Shown here piece by piece: positions 30,882 through 39,677 of a DNA stretch of 64,000 nucleotides. The translations under genes were made by a program, and so were the position numbers. Under the pieces are notes generated by a model, which made no database searches, was not told the origin of the DNA, and saw only the letters and a list, made by a program, of their open reading frames with translations. How positions within the stretch are numbered: the first letter of the stretch is position 1; every line of letters begins with the position of its first letter. This DNA comes from Isoptericola chiayiensis (GTDB lineage Bacteria; Actinomycetota; Actinomycetes; Actinomycetales; Cellulomonadaceae): contig NZ_JABEZT010000003.1 in assembly GCF_013149805.1 (NCBI RefSeq), positions 434,001 to 498,000 of the forward strand. Direction: 5' to 3'.

Positions 30882-32509
30882 GCTGGCTCGACACCGTGCT
30901 GAGCGCACCGACGCTCGTCCCGCTGCCCGTCCTGGTGCCGCTGTTCGCCGCCGGGCTCACGCTCGCGCTGCACCGGTACGCCAACGTCCAGCGCGTCATC
31001 TCCGTCGTGGCGCTGGCGGTGTCCACCGCCGCGTCCGCCGGTCTCGTCCTGGCCGCCGACTCCGGTCCCGTCGTCGTGGACCTGGGTGGTTGGGCCGCAC
31101 CCGTCGGCATCGCGCTCGTCGCCGACCGGCTCGCCGCCCTCATGCTCACCGTCAGCGGCGTCATGCTGCTGTGCGTCCTGCTCTACTCCCTCGGCCAGGG
31201 CGTGCCCGAGGGCGAGGCCGAACCGGCGCAGGAGCTCTCCGTCGACGAGGCGCGCGTCGGCGGGGCCATCCCCGTGGCGATCTTCCACCCCACCTACCTC
31301 GTGCTGGCCGCCGGGGTGTCCAACGCGTTCCTCACCGGGGACCTGTTCAACCTGTACGTCGGGTTCGAGATCCTGCTGGCCGCCTCCGCCGTGCTGCTCA
31401 CCCTCGGCGGCACCGCCGAACGGGTGCGTGCCGGGTCGGTGTACCTCATCGTCGCGCTCGCCTCGTCGGTGCTGTTCCTCGCGGCGATCGCCCTCGTCTA
31501 CGCCGCGACCGGCACCGTCAACATGGCACAGCTCGCCGTGCGGCTGCCCGAGATCGACGACACCGTCCGCGTCGCGCTGCAGCTCCTGCTGCTGCTCGCC
31601 TTCGGGATCAAGGCCGCCGTGTTCCCGCTGTCCTTCTGGCTGCCGGACTCCTACCCGACCGCCCCCGCGCCCGTCACCGCCGTGTTCGCAGGCCTGCTCA
31701 CCAAGGTCGGGGTCTACTCGATCCTGCGCACCCAGACGCTGATCTTCCCCGACAGCCCCGCCGTCGACCAGGTGCTGATGGTCGTGGCGCTGGCGACCAT
31801 GGTGATCGGCATCCTCGGCGCCGTGGCGCAGAACGACGTCAAACGGCTCCTGTCCTTCACGCTCGTCAGCCACATCGGCTTCATGGTGTTCGGCGTGGCG
31901 CTGGCCTCCGAGGCGGGCACCGCAGCGGCGATCTTCTACGTCGTCCACCACATCTCCGTGCAGACCGCGCTGTTCCTCGTCGTCGGGCTCGTGGAGTGGC
32001 GCGGCGGGTCGACGTCGCTCGACCGGCTCGGCGGGCTGGCCCGGATCGCGCCCGTGCTGGCGGTGCTGTTCTTCGTGCCCGCCATCAACCTCGCCGGCAT
32101 CCCGCCGCTGTCCGGGTTCCTCGGCAAGGTCGGGCTGCTCACCGAGGGCGTGCGCACCGGGACGCCGCTGGCCTGGATCCTCGTGGTGGGCTCCGTCGTC
32201 ACCTCCCTGCTCACCCTGTACGCCGTCGTCAAGGCGTGGAACAAGGCCTTCTGGCAGACGGCGCCGCCCGACCTGCCCGAACACGCCCCCCTGCCGCGCA
32301 CTATGGTCTGGCCGGCAGGGGCGCTCGTCGCCTTCGGGGTGTCCCTGACCGTCGTGGCCGGCCCGCTGTACGCCTACGCCGAACGGTCCGCCGCCACCAC
32401 CATGGACGGCGTCACCTACGTCGACGCCGTCTACCCCGGCGGGTCCGACCGCGGCACCGGACAGTCCGTCGAGGTCACCGAGGAGAGCACCGGGGAGGAG
32501 GAGTCATGA
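30878..32509 (+). CDS. mrpD: Na+/H+ antiporter subunit D
   Basis: This NuoM/N-like proton-translocating subunit of 543 residues has about 14 helices. Key segments are GDLFNLYVGFEILL, FPLSFWLPDSYPTAPAPVTAVF and LLSFTLVSHIGFMVFG, with the conserved Glu and Lys residues of the channel. The ATG overlaps the mrpC stop. A short acidic tail ends the protein. Confidence 0.95.
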   Translation: MSWLDTVLSAPTLVPLPVLVPLFAAGLTLALHRYANVQRVISVVALAVSTAASAGLVLAADSGPVVVDLGGWAAPVGIALVADRLAALMLTVSGVMLLCVLLYSLGQGVPEGEAEPAQELSVDEARVGGAIPVAIFHPTYLVLAAGVSNAFLTGDLFNLYVGFEILLAASAVLLTLGGTAERVRAGSVYLIVALASSVLFLAAIALVYAATGTVNMAQLAVRLPEIDDTVRVALQLLLLLAFGIKAAVFPLSFWLPDSYPTAPAPVTAVFAGLLTKVGVYSILRTQTLIFPDSPAVDQVLMVVALATMVIGILGAVAQNDVKRLLSFTLVSHIGFMVFGVALASEAGTAAAIFYVVHHISVQTALFLVVGLVEWRGGSTSLDRLGGLARIAPVLAVLFFVPAINLAGIPPLSGFLGKVGLLTEGVRTGTPLAWILVVGSVVTSLLTLYAVVKAWNKAFWQTAPPDLPEHAPLPRTMVWPAGALVAFGVSLTVVAGPLYAYAERSAATTMDGVTYVDAVYPGGSDRGTGQSVEVTEESTGEEES

Positions 32510-33069
32510 GCGCACCGTCCACCGGCGCCCTGCGCCGCGCCGCAGGCCGGTTCGTCTGGCAGTGGCCCGCCGTCGCCGCGCTGACCGTCGTCTGGGTGCT
32601 GCTGTGGGGCGACGTCTCCTGGGCCAACGTGCTCGGGGGTGCGGCGCTCGCGGCCCTCGTCGTCGTCGCGTTCCCGCTGCCCCGCATCGAGGACCGCGCG
32701 ACCTTCCGGGTGCTGCCGTTCCTCGGGCTCCTGCGCCGGTTCGTCGCCGACCTGGTCGTGGCCTCCTTCCAGGTCGCGTGGGTGGCGGTGCGTCCCGGAC
32801 CGCTGCCGCGCGGCGCCGTGGTCGAGGTGCAGCTGCGCAACCCCGACGACCTGTTCCTCACCGTCACGGCCGTGCTGTCCACGCTCGTGCCGGGGTCGCT
32901 CGTCGTCGAGGCGCGGCCCGACACGGGCCGGCTGTACGTGCACGTGCTGGACATCGCGCACTTCGACGGCCCGGAGGCGGTCCGCGCCGACATCCGCGGG
33001 CTCGAGGAGCGGGTGCTGCGCACGCTGGCGCCCTCCGAGGTGCTCGAACGCTGCGGGCTGGAGGGCTGA
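32506..33069 (+). CDS. mrpE: Na+/H+ antiporter subunit E
   Basis: The 187-residue MrpE protein has two to three N-terminal helices and a cytosolic domain. The typical blocks VQLRNPDDLFLTVTAVLSTLVPGS and YVHVLDI are intact. The ATG overlaps the mrpD stop and the stop overlaps mrpF, so translation is coupled on both sides. Confidence 0.94.
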   Translation: MSAPSTGALRRAAGRFVWQWPAVAALTVVWVLLWGDVSWANVLGGAALAALVVVAFPLPRIEDRATFRVLPFLGLLRRFVADLVVASFQVAWVAVRPGPLPRGAVVEVQLRNPDDLFLTVTAVLSTLVPGSLVVEARPDTGRLYVHVLDIAHFDGPEAVRADIRGLEERVLRTLAPSEVLERCGLEG

Positions 33070-33470
33070 TGGAGACCGTGATGCTCGTCGTCGTCGCCGT
33101 CGCGGCCGTGCTGGTCGCCGTCGCGGCGCTGCTCGCGCTCGTGCGGATCGAGCGCGGTCCCTCCATGCTCGACCGGGCGCTCGGCCTCGACCTGCTGGCC
33201 GCGGCCCTGGTCGGCGTGATCGCCATCGAGGCCGCCTGGCTGCGCCGGACCGAGACCATCCCCATCCTCGTCGCGCTCTCCCTGGTCGGGTTCGTCGGGT
33301 CGGTGGCGATCTCCCGGTTCGCCGCCCGGGAACCCGCGGCGCCCGACGCCCGGGACGACGCCGACGTCGGCGACGGCGAGGAGCGCCCGGTGGCCGTGCT
33401 GCGCGTCGAGGACGCCGGTGAGGACGACGGCACCGAGGAGTCGCCGGAGACCCCCGAGGAGCGGCCATGA
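33069..33470 (+). CDS. mrpF: Na+/H+ antiporter subunit F
   Basis: This small subunit has three helices in residues 1-85, with RIERGPSMLDRALGLDLLAA, a core MrpF motif, and VALSLVGFVGSVAISRF. An acidic tail of about 45 residues brings it to 133, longer than the usual 90 or so. The start codon shares one base with the mrpE stop. Confidence 0.94.
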   Translation: METVMLVVVAVAAVLVAVAALLALVRIERGPSMLDRALGLDLLAAALVGVIAIEAAWLRRTETIPILVALSLVGFVGSVAISRFAAREPAAPDARDDADVGDGEERPVAVLRVEDAGEDDGTEESPETPEERP

Positions 33471-33850
33471 CCGAGATCGAGCCCGGCTTCTGGACGGCGC
33501 TCGCCGACGTCGTCGCCGCCCTCTGCCTGCTGGCCGGGGCCTTCCTGACGTTCGCGGCCGGCGTCGGCGCGCTGCGCTTCGGCTCCCTGCTCGCCCGCAT
33601 GCACTCGGTGACCAAGCCCCAGGTCCTGGGCCTGGTGCTGCTGCTGATCGGCCTGGCGCTGCGGGTGCGCAGCTGGTCGGCGGTGGCGATGCTCGCCCTC
33701 GTGGTCGTCTTCCAGCTCGCCACCGCACCCGTGGCGGCCCACCTGCTCAGCCGGGCCGGGTTCCGCACCGGCAAGGTCGACGAGTCGGAGCTGGTGCCGA
33801 ACCAGATGGACCCGTCCGACGAGCCGGACGGCCCGCACGGCGGCGCCTGA
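33467..33850 (+). CDS. mrpG: Na+/H+ antiporter subunit G
   Basis: This last subunit of the operon has 127 residues and three helices. The family block RFGSLLARMHSVTKPQVLGLVLLLIGLA (read as RMHSVTKPQVLG) and the final APVAAHLLSRAGF are present. The ATG overlaps the mrpF stop. The operon thus encodes A-B, C, D, E, F and G, the complete set. It ends 27 bp from the convergent response regulator. Confidence 0.94.
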   Translation: MTEIEPGFWTALADVVAALCLLAGAFLTFAAGVGALRFGSLLARMHSVTKPQVLGLVLLLIGLALRVRSWSAVAMLALVVVFQLATAPVAAHLLSRAGFRTGKVDESELVPNQMDPSDEPDGPHGGA

Positions 33851-33877
33851 GCCCCGGGGCCGCGCCCCACGCGCGCG

Positions 33878-34567
33878 TCAGACCAGCCCGGCGTCCCGGG
33901 CGACGACGGCCGCCTGCATGCGGGTGGGCACCCCGAGCTTGGCGAGCACCCGGGACACGTGCGTCTTGGCCGTCGCCTCGGTGATGCCGAGCGCGGCGGC
34001 GACGCCCTGGTTGGACAGCCCCCGCCCGAGCGTGACGAGCACGTCCCTCTCCCGGGAGGTGAGCGCGGCGAGGCCCGCGTGGTCGTCCCTCGTGGTCGAC
34101 GGACCACCTCGATCACCGTCCGACGCCGTGGGGTCCGGTCGCGGCAGGCGGGCCAGGACGCGTCGGGTGATCTCCGGCGCCAGCACGCCGTCGCCCGCCG
34201 CCACCCGGCGGACGGCGTCGACGAGGGCGGCGGGCTCGGCCGACTTGAGGAGGAACCCGGCGGCTCCGGCCGCGAGGGCGGCGTCGACGTAGTCGTCGAG
34301 GTCGAACGTGGTCAGCACGAGCACGTCCGCCAGCCCCTCGCGCACGACGGCGTCCGTCGCGGTGATCCCGTCCGTGCCCGGCATCCGCAGGTCCATGAGC
34401 ACGACGTCGGGGCGCAGCGCCCGGGCGTTGGTGACGGCGGCGTCACCGTCGGCCGCCTCGCCCACGACCTCGACCCCGGCGGCCTCGAGCAGCATCCGCA
34501 GGCCGGCACGGATCGCGGCGTGGTCGTCGGCGAGGAGGACCCGGACGCGGGCTTCCTGGACGGTCAT
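33878..34567 (-). CDS. NarL/FixJ-family response regulator
   Basis: The 229-residue regulator has a receiver domain with the phospho-acceptor D59 in VVLMDLRMPG, the acidic pocket DD at 14-15 and the conserved Lys in FLLKSAEPAAL. It ends in a LuxR-type helix-turn-helix (LTSRERDVLVTLGRGLSNQG, then TEATAKTHVSRVLAKL). An Asp/Arg/Thr-rich linker joins the two. Its ATG overlaps the stop of the kinase gene upstream, giving a two-component pair. The stimulus is unknown. Confidence 0.95.
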   Translation of the reverse strand: MTVQEARVRVLLADDHAAIRAGLRMLLEAAGVEVVGEAADGDAAVTNARALRPDVVLMDLRMPGTDGITATDAVVREGLADVLVLTTFDLDDYVDAALAAGAAGFLLKSAEPAALVDAVRRVAAGDGVLAPEITRRVLARLPRPDPTASDGDRGGPSTTRDDHAGLAALTSRERDVLVTLGRGLSNQGVAAALGITEATAKTHVSRVLAKLGVPTRMQAAVVARDAGLV

Positions 34568-35847
34568 CCGTCGGTCACCGGGACCTCCGCGGCTCGGGGG
34601 ACGGCGGCGTGCACGACCCAGGACCCGTTCTCGGGCCCGGCGCGGAAGCTGCCGCCGAGCGCCTCGGCGCGCTCCGCCATGGTGAGGATCCCGATGCCGG
34701 AGTGCAGGACCTCGTCCGAGGCTCCTGGCCGTCCGCCGTCGCCGAGACCGTTGCGGACGTCGAGGTGCAGCGTGCCCCGGCCGTCCTGGTCGAGGCGGAC
34801 CTCCACCGGCCGGCCGGGCGCGTGCTTGCGGGCGTTCGTCAGGGCCTCCTGGGCGATGCGGTGCAGGGCCTGCTCAGCAGCGGTCCCGGCGTCGACGGCG
34901 GGTGCCGGCCGGACGAACGAGACCTCGACGCCCCCGGAGCGGGCGGCCTGGACGAGGCCCGCGATCTCGTCGAGCCGCCCGGGCGCCCGCACGGAGTCGG
35001 ACGTCCCGGCCCGCAGCAGGTCGATCATCGAACGCATCTCGCCGAGCGAGTCCAGCGCGCTGACGCGCACCTGCTCGAGCGCGGCGCGGTCCCGGTCCGG
35101 GTCGGGCGGGCCGTTGAGCGCTGCGCCGGAGTGGATCGCGATCGTGGACAGGTGGCCGGCGACGACGTCGTGGAGGTCGCGGGCCATCGCCGCCCGTTCG
35201 GAGCGGACGGCCGCGACCCGGCGGGACTCGGCGAGACGGGCGTGGTCGGCGGCCCGGGCTCGTTCGAGCGCGGCGGAGCGGGCGGCCGCGTCGGCGCGAG
35301 CCCGCTCGAGCTCGACGAGCTCGGTCTTCTGACGGACGTTCTGGGCCCACCAGAGGGGGACCAGCAGCAGGGCACCGAGCTGCAGCGTCGCGTGCACCAG
35401 GGCGCGCGGGTCGTCGGCGACGACGGCTGCGGTCACGCCGCCGACGACGGTGATCGCGCCGGCGACCATCCACAGGGCGTCGCGGGCGGTGGCCCGTGCC
35501 CACAGGGCGGCGCTGTAGAGCAGGTCCCACAGGACGAGCAGGAGGGCGAGGCTGCCGCCGCCGGCCAGGTCGAGGCCCGTGAGGGCCGAACCGCCGGCCA
35601 GCGCGAGCAGGGGCCGGGCGCGCTTGAGGGCGACCAGGACGCAGCCGGCCGTGAGCAGCCCGAGGTGGGCGCCGCGGGGGAGGTCCAGCGGAGGGTCGGC
35701 CACGACGTCCGTGAGTCCCACGGCGAGGAGCAGGCACCCCGCGACGAACGTCACGACCGCGGTGGACAGGTCGCCGCGCCGGCCGTCGCCCCAGAGCCGA
35801 CGGAACCGGTCGCGGACCCGGGCGCCCCGGGGCTCCTCGCCTGCCAC
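34564..35847 (-). CDS. Sensor histidine kinase (HisKA_3 / NarX type)
   Basis: The 427-residue kinase has four to five N-terminal helices, a short coiled coil (about 172-215), a HisKA_3 dimerisation domain with the phospho-acceptor H226 in ARDLHDVVAGHLS, and a HATPase domain with the N-box ALHRIAQEALTNARKHA and the G-box SGIGILTMAERA. With so little outside the membrane it probably senses within the bilayer. The GTG start is 6 nt after a TGGGAT hexamer. The cognate response regulator overlaps its 3' end. Confidence 0.93.
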   Translation of the reverse strand: MAGEEPRGARVRDRFRRLWGDGRRGDLSTAVVTFVAGCLLLAVGLTDVVADPPLDLPRGAHLGLLTAGCVLVALKRARPLLALAGGSALTGLDLAGGGSLALLLVLWDLLYSAALWARATARDALWMVAGAITVVGGVTAAVVADDPRALVHATLQLGALLLVPLWWAQNVRQKTELVELERARADAAARSAALERARAADHARLAESRRVAAVRSERAAMARDLHDVVAGHLSTIAIHSGAALNGPPDPDRDRAALEQVRVSALDSLGEMRSMIDLLRAGTSDSVRAPGRLDEIAGLVQAARSGGVEVSFVRPAPAVDAGTAAEQALHRIAQEALTNARKHAPGRPVEVRLDQDGRGTLHLDVRNGLGDGGRPGASDEVLHSGIGILTMAERAEALGGSFRAGPENGSWVVHAAVPRAAEVPVTDG

Positions 35848-35965
35848 GCCCCCATCCCAGCACAGGCCGCCGCGGCGCGTGTCCGTCGAACGAGGTACGT
35901 CGGGCGAGGACGGATCCGTCGGGTGGGCGATGTGGCGGCCCCGGGTCGCGAGCAGGCTGCTCCGC

Positions 35966-36730
35966 ATGGAACTTCCCGTGGACCTCGCTGCTCCGGAGGT
36001 TGCCGGGCCGGTGGCGCTGGTCGGTGTGCTGGCGGTCCTCGCGCTCGTGGACTCGACGAGCTTCGGCACGCTGCTCGTGCCCGTCTGGCTGCTGCTCGCG
36101 CCGGGACGGGTGCGGGTCGGCCGCGTGATCGTGTATCTCGCCACGATCGCGGGCTTCTACCTCGCGGTCGGGGTCCTGGTCATGCTCGGCGGCACGACGC
36201 TCCTCGATCGGTACGGGGACGTGCTGGACTCCCGCCCGGTGGTGGCGGCCCAGCTCGTGGTCGGCGTCGCGCTGCTGGCTCTGAGCTTCCGGTTCGACGG
36301 TCGGCGGGCCGCGCGGCGCGCCGCGCAGCGGGGCGGCACGCCCGGGAGGCTGGTGCGCTGGCGCGAGCGCGCGACGGCGACCGACGGGTCGTCGGGGTCC
36401 CTCGCCCCGCTGGCCGGCCTGGCGCTGGGCGCGGGCGCGCTGGAGGTCGCGACGATGCTGCCGTACCTCGCGGCGATCGGGCTGATCACCGCCTCCGACC
36501 TGTCCGGACCGGCGTCGGTCGGGGTGCTGGCGGCCTACTGCGTCGTCATGGTGGTCCCGGCCCTGCTCCTGCTGGTCGCGCGCCGGGTGGCGGCGCGGGC
36601 CGTGGACCCGGTGCTGCGTCGGCTGGAGCGTTGGCTGACCCGCCACGCGGCCGAGATGACCGCCTGGGTGCTGGGGATCGTCGGGGTGCTGCTGGCCCTG
36701 GACGCCGTGGGGCGGCTCGGCTGGACCTGA
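35966..36730 (+). CDS. GAP-family (Sap) membrane protein
   Basis: The 254-residue protein has about six helices and the opening LVGVLAVLALVDSTSFGTLLVPVW, typical of GAP proteins such as the mycobacterial sulfolipid-1-addressing protein. In mycobacteria relatives help move lipids to the surface; here the substrate is open. The ATG lies 7 nt after a CAGGCT hexamer. It is divergent from the histidine kinase and convergent with the HAD gene. Confidence 0.85.
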   Translation: MELPVDLAAPEVAGPVALVGVLAVLALVDSTSFGTLLVPVWLLLAPGRVRVGRVIVYLATIAGFYLAVGVLVMLGGTTLLDRYGDVLDSRPVVAAQLVVGVALLALSFRFDGRRAARRAAQRGGTPGRLVRWRERATATDGSSGSLAPLAGLALGAGALEVATMLPYLAAIGLITASDLSGPASVGVLAAYCVVMVVPALLLLVARRVAARAVDPVLRRLERWLTRHAAEMTAWVLGIVGVLLALDAVGRLGWT

Positions 36731-36734
36731 CGCC

Positions 36735-37379
36735 TCAGCGCGCCAGCAGCCCCACCAGGTCGCCCAGGGAGTCGACGACGGCGCACCGGGCCGCCTCGGG
36801 CCGTTCGGCGTGCAGGTAGCCCCACGGGCCGCGCCGGACCAGCACGGGCCGCATCCCGGCGTCGGCGGCGGGCAGCACGTCGTTGTCGAGGCGGTCGCCC
36901 ACGTAGGCCACGTCGGAGGCCGGCACACCCGCGAGGTCCGCCACGCGGGCGAAGAACACGGGGTCCGGCTTCTCCACGCCCCACTCGTCGGAGGTGCGGA
37001 TCGCGTCGACGGGCAGGCCCATGGCCTCCAGGGCGGCGCGGGCCTGGGGCGGCTGGTTGCCGGCGACGACGACGGCGAGCCCGGCGTCGCGCAGGGCGGT
37101 CAGTGCCGGGCGCACGTCGGGGTAGAGGTCGTCGGCGTCGAAGTTCTCCCGCAGGCCCTCGGGGTCGTCGTGCGCCCACCGGGCGATCTCGGCCTCCAGG
37201 TCGATCCCGGGCCGCGCGATCGCGAAGGCGTCCGAGAGCGGGCGGTCGGTGGCCGCGCAGGCGCCGATCAGGCCGAGGAACGTGCCGGCCGGGAGGCCGA
37301 GGCGGGCGGCCCACCGCGTGAAGATCCTGGTCTCGTCGATCAGGGTCTCACCGACGTCGAACACCACCGCGCGCACCAT
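36735..37379 (-). CDS. HAD-superfamily hydrolase
   Basis: The 214-residue protein has HAD motif I as FDVGETL, with nucleophile D8 but Gly instead of the general-acid Asp two residues later. Motif II-like VVVAGNQPP, the Lys in GVEKPDPVFF and motif III/IV YVGDRLDNDVLPA are present. The lost second Asp is a known variation in HAD subgroups and may weaken phosphatase activity. The substrate is unknown. The start is 7 nt after a TAGGCT hexamer and there is no ribosome binding site. Confidence 0.9.
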   Translation of the reverse strand: MVRAVVFDVGETLIDETRIFTRWAARLGLPAGTFLGLIGACAATDRPLSDAFAIARPGIDLEAEIARWAHDDPEGLRENFDADDLYPDVRPALTALRDAGLAVVVAGNQPPQARAALEAMGLPVDAIRTSDEWGVEKPDPVFFARVADLAGVPASDVAYVGDRLDNDVLPAADAGMRPVLVRRGPWGYLHAERPEAARCAVVDSLGDLVGLLAR

Positions 37380-37386
37380 GGGGGCG

Positions 37387-37465
37387 AGCCTAGTCGCGGT
37401 GACACGCGCCTTTCACCGTCCGGGCGTAGCGTATTCAGCGACCGTCCAGGTCCCCGACCTAAGGT
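37387..37465. promoter_or_regulatory. Divergent leaderless promoters of the HAD and TIM-barrel genes
   Basis: On the minus strand TAGGCT (complement at 37387-37392) stands 7 nt before the HAD ATG. On the plus strand TAAGGT (37460-37465) stands 6 nt before the TIM-barrel ATG. Neither gene has a Shine-Dalgarno, so both messages probably begin at or near the start codon. Confidence 0.6.
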
Positions 37466-37471
37466 GTTGAC

Positions 37472-38332
37472 ATGGCCGACCCGTCCATCCCCGTGACTCT
37501 GTCCACAGCATCCGTGTACCCGCGGCGTGCGGCGTTCGCCTTCGAGTCGGCGGCGCAGATCGGGTACGACGGCGTGGAGGTCATGGTCTGGTCGGACCCG
37601 GTCACGCAGGACCCGCGCGCGCTGGAGCGGCTCGTCGCGGACAGCGGCGTGCCGATCCGGTCGATCCACGCGCCGACCCTCCTGGTGAGCCAGCGGGTGT
37701 GGGGCCGGTCGCCGGCGGACAAGCTGGCCCGCGCGGTCGACATGGCCGGTGAGCTCGGCGCGCGGACCGTCGTCGTGCACCCGCCGTTCCGCTGGCAGTA
37801 CAAGTACGCCCGCGGGTTCGAGGAGCAGGTCCACGAGCTGAACCAGCAGGGCGAGGTCACGGTCGCCGTCGAGAACATGTACCCGTGGCGGCCGCACAGC
37901 CGGCTGGACCGCGAGCTCAAGGCGTACCTGCCGGGCTGGGACCCGTCGGAGCACGGGTACGACTCGGTGACCCTGGACCTGTCGCACGCGGCGATCGCGC
38001 AGCAGGACGGGCTCGCGCTGCTCGACGAGTTCGGCGACCGGCTGCGGCACGTGCACCTCGCGGACGGCACGTTCAACGCGCGCGACGAGCACCTGGTCCC
38101 GGGGCGCGGCGACATGCACTGCGACAAGGTGCTCACCGAGCTGACCCGGCGCGGCTTCACCGGCGACGTGGTCCTCGAGATCTCGACCCGCAAGGCGCGC
38201 GACGCGCACGAGCGGCACGCCGACCTGGTGGCCGGGCTGGAGTTCGCGCGGGCCTACACCGCGCCGGAGCCGGTGCCCTACCGCACGCCGGACCCCGAGC
38301 ACCGCCACGTGCCCGCCGACGCCTGGTGGTGA
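37472..38332 (+). CDS. Xylose-isomerase-like TIM-barrel protein (sugar phosphate isomerase/epimerase family)
   Basis: The 286-residue protein has the AP-endonuclease 2 fold. Possible metal ligands are visible as the Glu in VAVENMYPW, the Asp/His in LDLSHAAIA, the His in HVHLADGT and the Glu in VVLEIS. Homologues range from sugar isomerases to endonuclease IV; the short length and residue pattern fit the isomerase/epimerase group better. The ATG lies 6 nt after TAAGGT, suggesting a leaderless message. It stands alone, convergent with a TetR gene. Confidence 0.88.
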   Translation: MADPSIPVTLSTASVYPRRAAFAFESAAQIGYDGVEVMVWSDPVTQDPRALERLVADSGVPIRSIHAPTLLVSQRVWGRSPADKLARAVDMAGELGARTVVVHPPFRWQYKYARGFEEQVHELNQQGEVTVAVENMYPWRPHSRLDRELKAYLPGWDPSEHGYDSVTLDLSHAAIAQQDGLALLDEFGDRLRHVHLADGTFNARDEHLVPGRGDMHCDKVLTELTRRGFTGDVVLEISTRKARDAHERHADLVAGLEFARAYTAPEPVPYRTPDPEHRHVPADAWW

Positions 38333-38366
38333 GCCGGTGGCGACGCAGCGCTGACTCGGTGGTGAC

Positions 38367-38972
38367 TCAGGCCGCCATCTGAGGTCGTGCCCCGACGGCG
38401 CGCAGCACGAACGTCTCCGCCGCGCGGATCGCGCGCTCGCGGGCCTCGGCGTCGTCCGGGATCAGGCGCCCGGACAGGCATGCGTTGACGAGCTGGACCG
38501 TCGGCTCGATGTCCTGGGGCGGGAACGAGCCGCGTTCGATGCCGTCGTGCAGGATCCGCTTGAGGATGGACTCGACGATCTCGGCGTGCTCGCGCAGGCG
38601 TGCCAGCGTGGACCGGGACAGCACCGTGCGCAGGTCCGGTCCCGGAGCGAGGTGGAAGACGCGGGTGAGCTGCGCCTGCTGGCGGATGTAGGTGCGCAGC
38701 TGGGCGACCGGGTCGTCGACCTCGGCGAGAGCCCGTTCGAGGGTGAGGGCGTACTGCTCCGTCTCGTGGGTGATGAACCCGAGCAGCAGCGACTCCTTGT
38801 CGGAGAAGTGGTTGTACACGGCGGTGCGACCGACGCCGGCCGCCTGGGCGATGTCGGCGAGGGTGATGGTGTCGAACCCGCGCTCGGCCATGAGCGTGGA
38901 CAGCGCCGTGAACAGCTTGTGCCGGGTCATCTGGCGGTGCTCGTGGAGGCTCTTGCCGATGATCTTGGGCAT
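38367..38972 (-). CDS. TetR-family transcriptional regulator
   Basis: The 201-residue repressor has its helix-turn-helix near residues 30-55 (ITLADIAQAAGVGRTAVYNH) and a helical effector domain. The ATG at 38972 follows a TATGAT hexamer by 6 nt. It is divergent from a DinB-family gene, and an inverted repeat lies between the two starts, so autoregulation and control of the neighbour are likely. The ligand is unknown. Confidence 0.9.
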   Translation of the reverse strand: MPKIIGKSLHEHRQMTRHKLFTALSTLMAERGFDTITLADIAQAAGVGRTAVYNHFSDKESLLLGFITHETEQYALTLERALAEVDDPVAQLRTYIRQQAQLTRVFHLAPGPDLRTVLSRSTLARLREHAEIVESILKRILHDGIERGSFPPQDIEPTVQLVNACLSGRLIPDDAEARERAIRAAETFVLRAVGARPQMAA

Positions 38973-38973
38973 G

Positions 38974-39017
38974 CTGACATCATAGGCATCCCGTGTCAGG
39001 ACAGCGGTCGGTACAGT
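38974..39017. promoter_or_regulatory. Divergent promoter region of TetR and DinB genes with candidate operator
   Basis: CTGACA (38974-38979) and TGTCAG (38994-38999) form a 6-bp inverted repeat that brackets the TATGAT hexamer of the TetR gene (complement 38979-38984). TACAGT (39012-39017) is the -10 box of the DinB gene, 6 nt before its GTG. Confidence 0.55.
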
Positions 39018-39023
39018 CGCCGT

Positions 39024-39566
39024 GTGACCGATGCCACCGACCCGTACGCCGACGTCGTCCCGGACACCAAGGACTGGACGTGGGCGGCTTCCGAGCCGTG
39101 CCCGGACTGCGGGTTCGTGCCCGCCGACCTGGACCCGCTGCGGGTCGGGGACGCCGTGCGGGCGACGTTGCCGCGCTGGCGTGCCGTGCTCTCGCGGCCG
39201 GACGTCCGCCGTCGTCCCGCGCCGTCCGTGTGGTCCCCGCTGGAGTACGGTGCGCACGTGCGCGACGTGTTCGGCGTGTTCGACCAGCGGCTCGCCCTGA
39301 TGCTCGCCGTGGACGGCGCGCAGTTCGCGAACTGGGACCAGGACGACGCCGCCTTGTCCGGCCGGTACGACCGGCTCGACCCGGACCGGGTCGCGGTCGA
39401 GCTCGTGGACGAGGGGCTGACGGTGGCGGGCCGGTTCGACACCGTCAAGACCGCCCACCTGGACCGGGTCGGGCTGCGGTCCAACGGCTCGCAGTTCACG
39501 GTGCGCAGCATCGGGCGCTACTTCGTGCACGACGTCGTCCACCACCTGCACGACGTCGGCGCCTGA
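39024..39566 (+). CDS. DinB-family putative metalloenzyme
   Basis: The 180-residue protein has a CPDCGF motif near the N-terminus and a four-helix DinB-like body. Candidate metal ligands are the His in YGAHVRDVFGVFD and the His pair in VHDVVHHLHDVG. DinB proteins are often thiol-dependent transferases (mycothiol or bacillithiol type), which suits an actinobacterium, but the reaction here is unknown. The GTG is 6 nt after TACAGT with no ribosome binding site. Confidence 0.85.
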   Translation: MTDATDPYADVVPDTKDWTWAASEPCPDCGFVPADLDPLRVGDAVRATLPRWRAVLSRPDVRRRPAPSVWSPLEYGAHVRDVFGVFDQRLALMLAVDGAQFANWDQDDAALSGRYDRLDPDRVAVELVDEGLTVAGRFDTVKTAHLDRVGLRSNGSQFTVRSIGRYFVHDVVHHLHDVGA

Positions 39567-39677
39567 GCGGCGCACGTCCCGGCGCGAAGCCGGGCGCCGG
39601 GGCGGCCCGGGGCATCGTCACACGACGGAAACATCCGGGTGTGTTCCGCGACCGCGGACGGGAGTAGGTTGCGCCAC

